DNA of 64,000 bases from Fistularia commersonii (Eukaryota; Chordata; Actinopteri; Syngnathiformes; Fistulariidae): positions 293,501 to 357,500 of the forward strand of contig JBBMNZ010000063.1 in the NCBI GenBank assembly GCA_037954325.1, given 5' to 3'. The position numbers and the translations under genes are program-made. Positions 62,109 through 64,000 of this stretch are shown one piece after another. Under the pieces are notes generated by a model. The model saw nothing but the letters and a program-made list of their open reading frames with translations, had not been told where the DNA came from and made no database searches. Position 1 is the stretch's first letter. Every line of letters begins with the position of its first letter.

Positions 62109-62649
62109 TGTCAACTGAGAAATATGCTCTCAATTATTTTCCGTGTTATTTCGAAGGGCCAGTCTCAGCTTCCGGTCAACAGGACCCCGCAGACCGGCCA
62201 AGGTGAACCTTCTTCGGACACGGATCCCCGTGACGTCGGCGTGAAGCTCCGGGAGCACCAGACATGCACAAATGAATAAGCGGAGGAGTCGACTCCATAA
62301 GTCCTCCACTCACGGCCTCGGTGTCACTGAATCGAGCAATCTGTTTTTTTAATGTTTAAAAATCGGCTTAACATTGAGGTCGAAAAAACAGCGGTATCGT
62401 TAAAATACAGTAACAGGGTGATAACATCCATGTAAGACGTGGAGGGGGATTTATTGCACTCACGGCCCCACTCGTTTATTCCTCTCATACACAGCGGCCA
62501 TATCGCCTGGTGGAGCTCCAAGCGCTGTGCACAGTCGGATGCCGCCATCTAGCGGACATAAAATGTAACGAAGCGGAGGGAGAAAGCCATCCGGTGTTCC
62601 ACAAGTAGCGGCGACGAACGAGTTTAGAGCCGTGGAGAAGGTTTGCTTT
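62109..62649. repeat. Copia B LTR fragment (62109-62176) and S outer type
   Basis: Outer S with private changes (GGTGAACC near 62203, CACAAATGAA near 62268). Confidence 0.77.
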
Positions 62650-64000
62650 GGGTAGATGATTTAATTATTGCAGCAGAGTGTTGCATGGTTTTCAGGGAGG
62701 AGTTGAGAAAGGGTCTGGGTTGTCAGGGAGAGCTTCCAGATGATTGGACAACAACAGCTAGTGTTATCAGGGAGACAGGTAGAAGAGTACTTGGTGTGTC
62801 ATCTGGTAGGAAAGTAGATAAGGAGACTTGGTGGTGGAATGAGGAAGTGCAGGAGTGTATACAGAGAAAATGGTTCGCGAAGAAGAAGTGGGATACTGAG
62901 AGGACTGAAGAGAACAGACAGGAGTTCAGGGAGATGCGGCGAAAGGTAAAGATAGAGGTAGCAAAGGCAAAACAAAGGGCTTATGATGACTTGTATGCTC
63001 GGTTGGATAGTAAGGAGGGTGAAAATGATCTATACAGGTTGGCGAAACAGAGAGATAAAGATGGAAAGGATGTACAGCAGGTCCGGGTGATAAAGGACAG
63101 AGAGAGAAATGTATTGACGGATGCTAGAAGAGTGACAGGAAGATGGAAAGAGTACTTTGAAGAGCTGATGAATGTGGAAAATGAAAGAGAGGCAAGGGTA
63201 GAAGAGGTGATTATTGTAGACCACAAAGTAGCAAAAATGAGTAAAAGTGAAGTGAGGAAGGCATTGAAGAGGATGAAGAGTGGAAAAGCAGTTGGTCCTG
63301 ATGATATACCTGTGGAGGTGTGGAAGTGTCTAGGAGAGGCAGCGGTAGATTTTCTGACTAGATTATTCAACAGGATCTTAGAGAGTGAGGAGATGCCTGA
63401 AGAATGGAGACAAAGTGTGATGGTGCCTATTTTTAAGAATAAAGGGGATGTGCAGAATTGTGGCAACTACAGAGGGATAAAGTTGATGAGCCATACAATG
63501 AAGTTATGGGAAAGAGTAGTGGAAACTAGACTGAGAGCAGAAGTCAGCATTTGTGAACAGCAGTATGGCTTCATGCCTAGGAAGAGTACTACAGATGCAG
63601 TATTTGCGTTGAGAATGCTAATAGAAAAGTACAGAGAAGGCCAGAGGGAGCTGCATTGCGTTTTCGTAGACCTAGAAAAAGCATATGACAGGGTGCCAAG
63701 AGAGGAGCTCTGGTATTGTATGAGGAAGTCTGGAGTGGCAGAGAAGTATGTTAGACTGGTGCAGGACATGTATGCCAGCTGTGAGACACTGGTACGGTGT
63801 GCTGTAGGGGTAACCGAGAAGTTCAAGGTGGAGGTGGGACTCCATCAGGGATCAGCTCTGAGCCCCTTCTTGTTCGCAATGGTGATGGATAGGCTGACAG
63901 ATGAGGTTAGACAGGAATCCCCATGGACCATGATGTTTGCGGATGACATTGTGATCTGTAGTGAGAGCAGACAACAGGTAGAGGAAAATCTAGAGAGGTG
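62643..64000 (+). pseudogene. RTE reverse transcriptase fragment, cut by window edge (unit 5)
   Basis: Open to the window end, reaching just past the FADD box. It differs from units 1-4 at several codons: Gly for Ala near 63019, Val for Glu near 63133, Lys for Gln near 63441, Leu for Pro near 63619, and Val for Leu in YDRVPREE near 63692. The last two restore what I know as the usual RTE residues, so this copy is either older or less homogenised. Confidence 0.9.

Larger units (their letters stand above)
48665..62642. repeat. Higher-order tandem repeat, unit 4 (13,978 bp, two inner blocks)
   Basis: Shortest unit: two inner blocks and one minisatellite monomer fewer. Shares the Rex1 TAG and the pure G-run with unit 2. 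Confidence 0.95.

Overview
The window looks like repetitive DNA from a ray-finned (teleost) fish genome. I see no host gene, tRNA, rRNA or CRISPR array. This assignment rests on the mix of families: an RTE-clade LINE, a CR1/Rex1-like LINE, an L1/Tx1-like LINE, vertebrate-type Ty1/copia elements, a gammaretrovirus-like env, and long (TG)n, (TTC)n, (GAT)n and (TGG)n tracts. It was made by reading alone; no database search was run.

The whole window is one tandem array. A composite unit of nested transposon relics repeats with start points at 887, 17571, 31965, 48665 and 62643, so unit lengths are 16,684, 14,394, 16,700 and 13,978 bp. Copies are nearly identical and share most inactivating mutations. 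The order within a unit is: RTE reverse-transcriptase fragment (+) lodged in a copia element ('Copia A'); Copia A RNase H end and LTR; GT-rich 0.4 kb minisatellite; AT-rich LINE-like 3' end with poly(A); GC-rich spacer; (TG)n; L1/Tx1 ORF2 fragment; 'Copia B' 5' LTR with a copia-type half-tRNA primer-binding site; start of Copia B gag; Rex1-like LINE fragment; retroviral LTR and env on the minus strand; rest of Copia B gag, then protease-integrase; (GAT)n; then a block of about 2.3 kb repeated in tandem. That block consists of Copia B RT, 68 bp of Copia B 3' LTR, an unknown repeat called 'S' here, (TTC)n and an RTE 3' end on the minus strand.

The inner block is present 3, 2, 3, 2 times in units 1 to 4. 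Several point variants also pair unit 1 with 3 and unit 2 with 4. This suggests a higher-order repeat of about 31 kb made of two subunits. Recombinant junctions are visible in S (31500-31972), in an inner RT copy (60985-62108) and in the GT array (about 51139), as expected from unequal exchange or gene conversion.

Nothing here looks like a working transposon: every pol is truncated, stop-broken or deleted. The longest clean reading frames are the RTE fragment (537 codons) and the transmembrane half of the retroviral env (309 codons). The notable object is the array itself: a satellite-like amplification of a nested transposon cluster.
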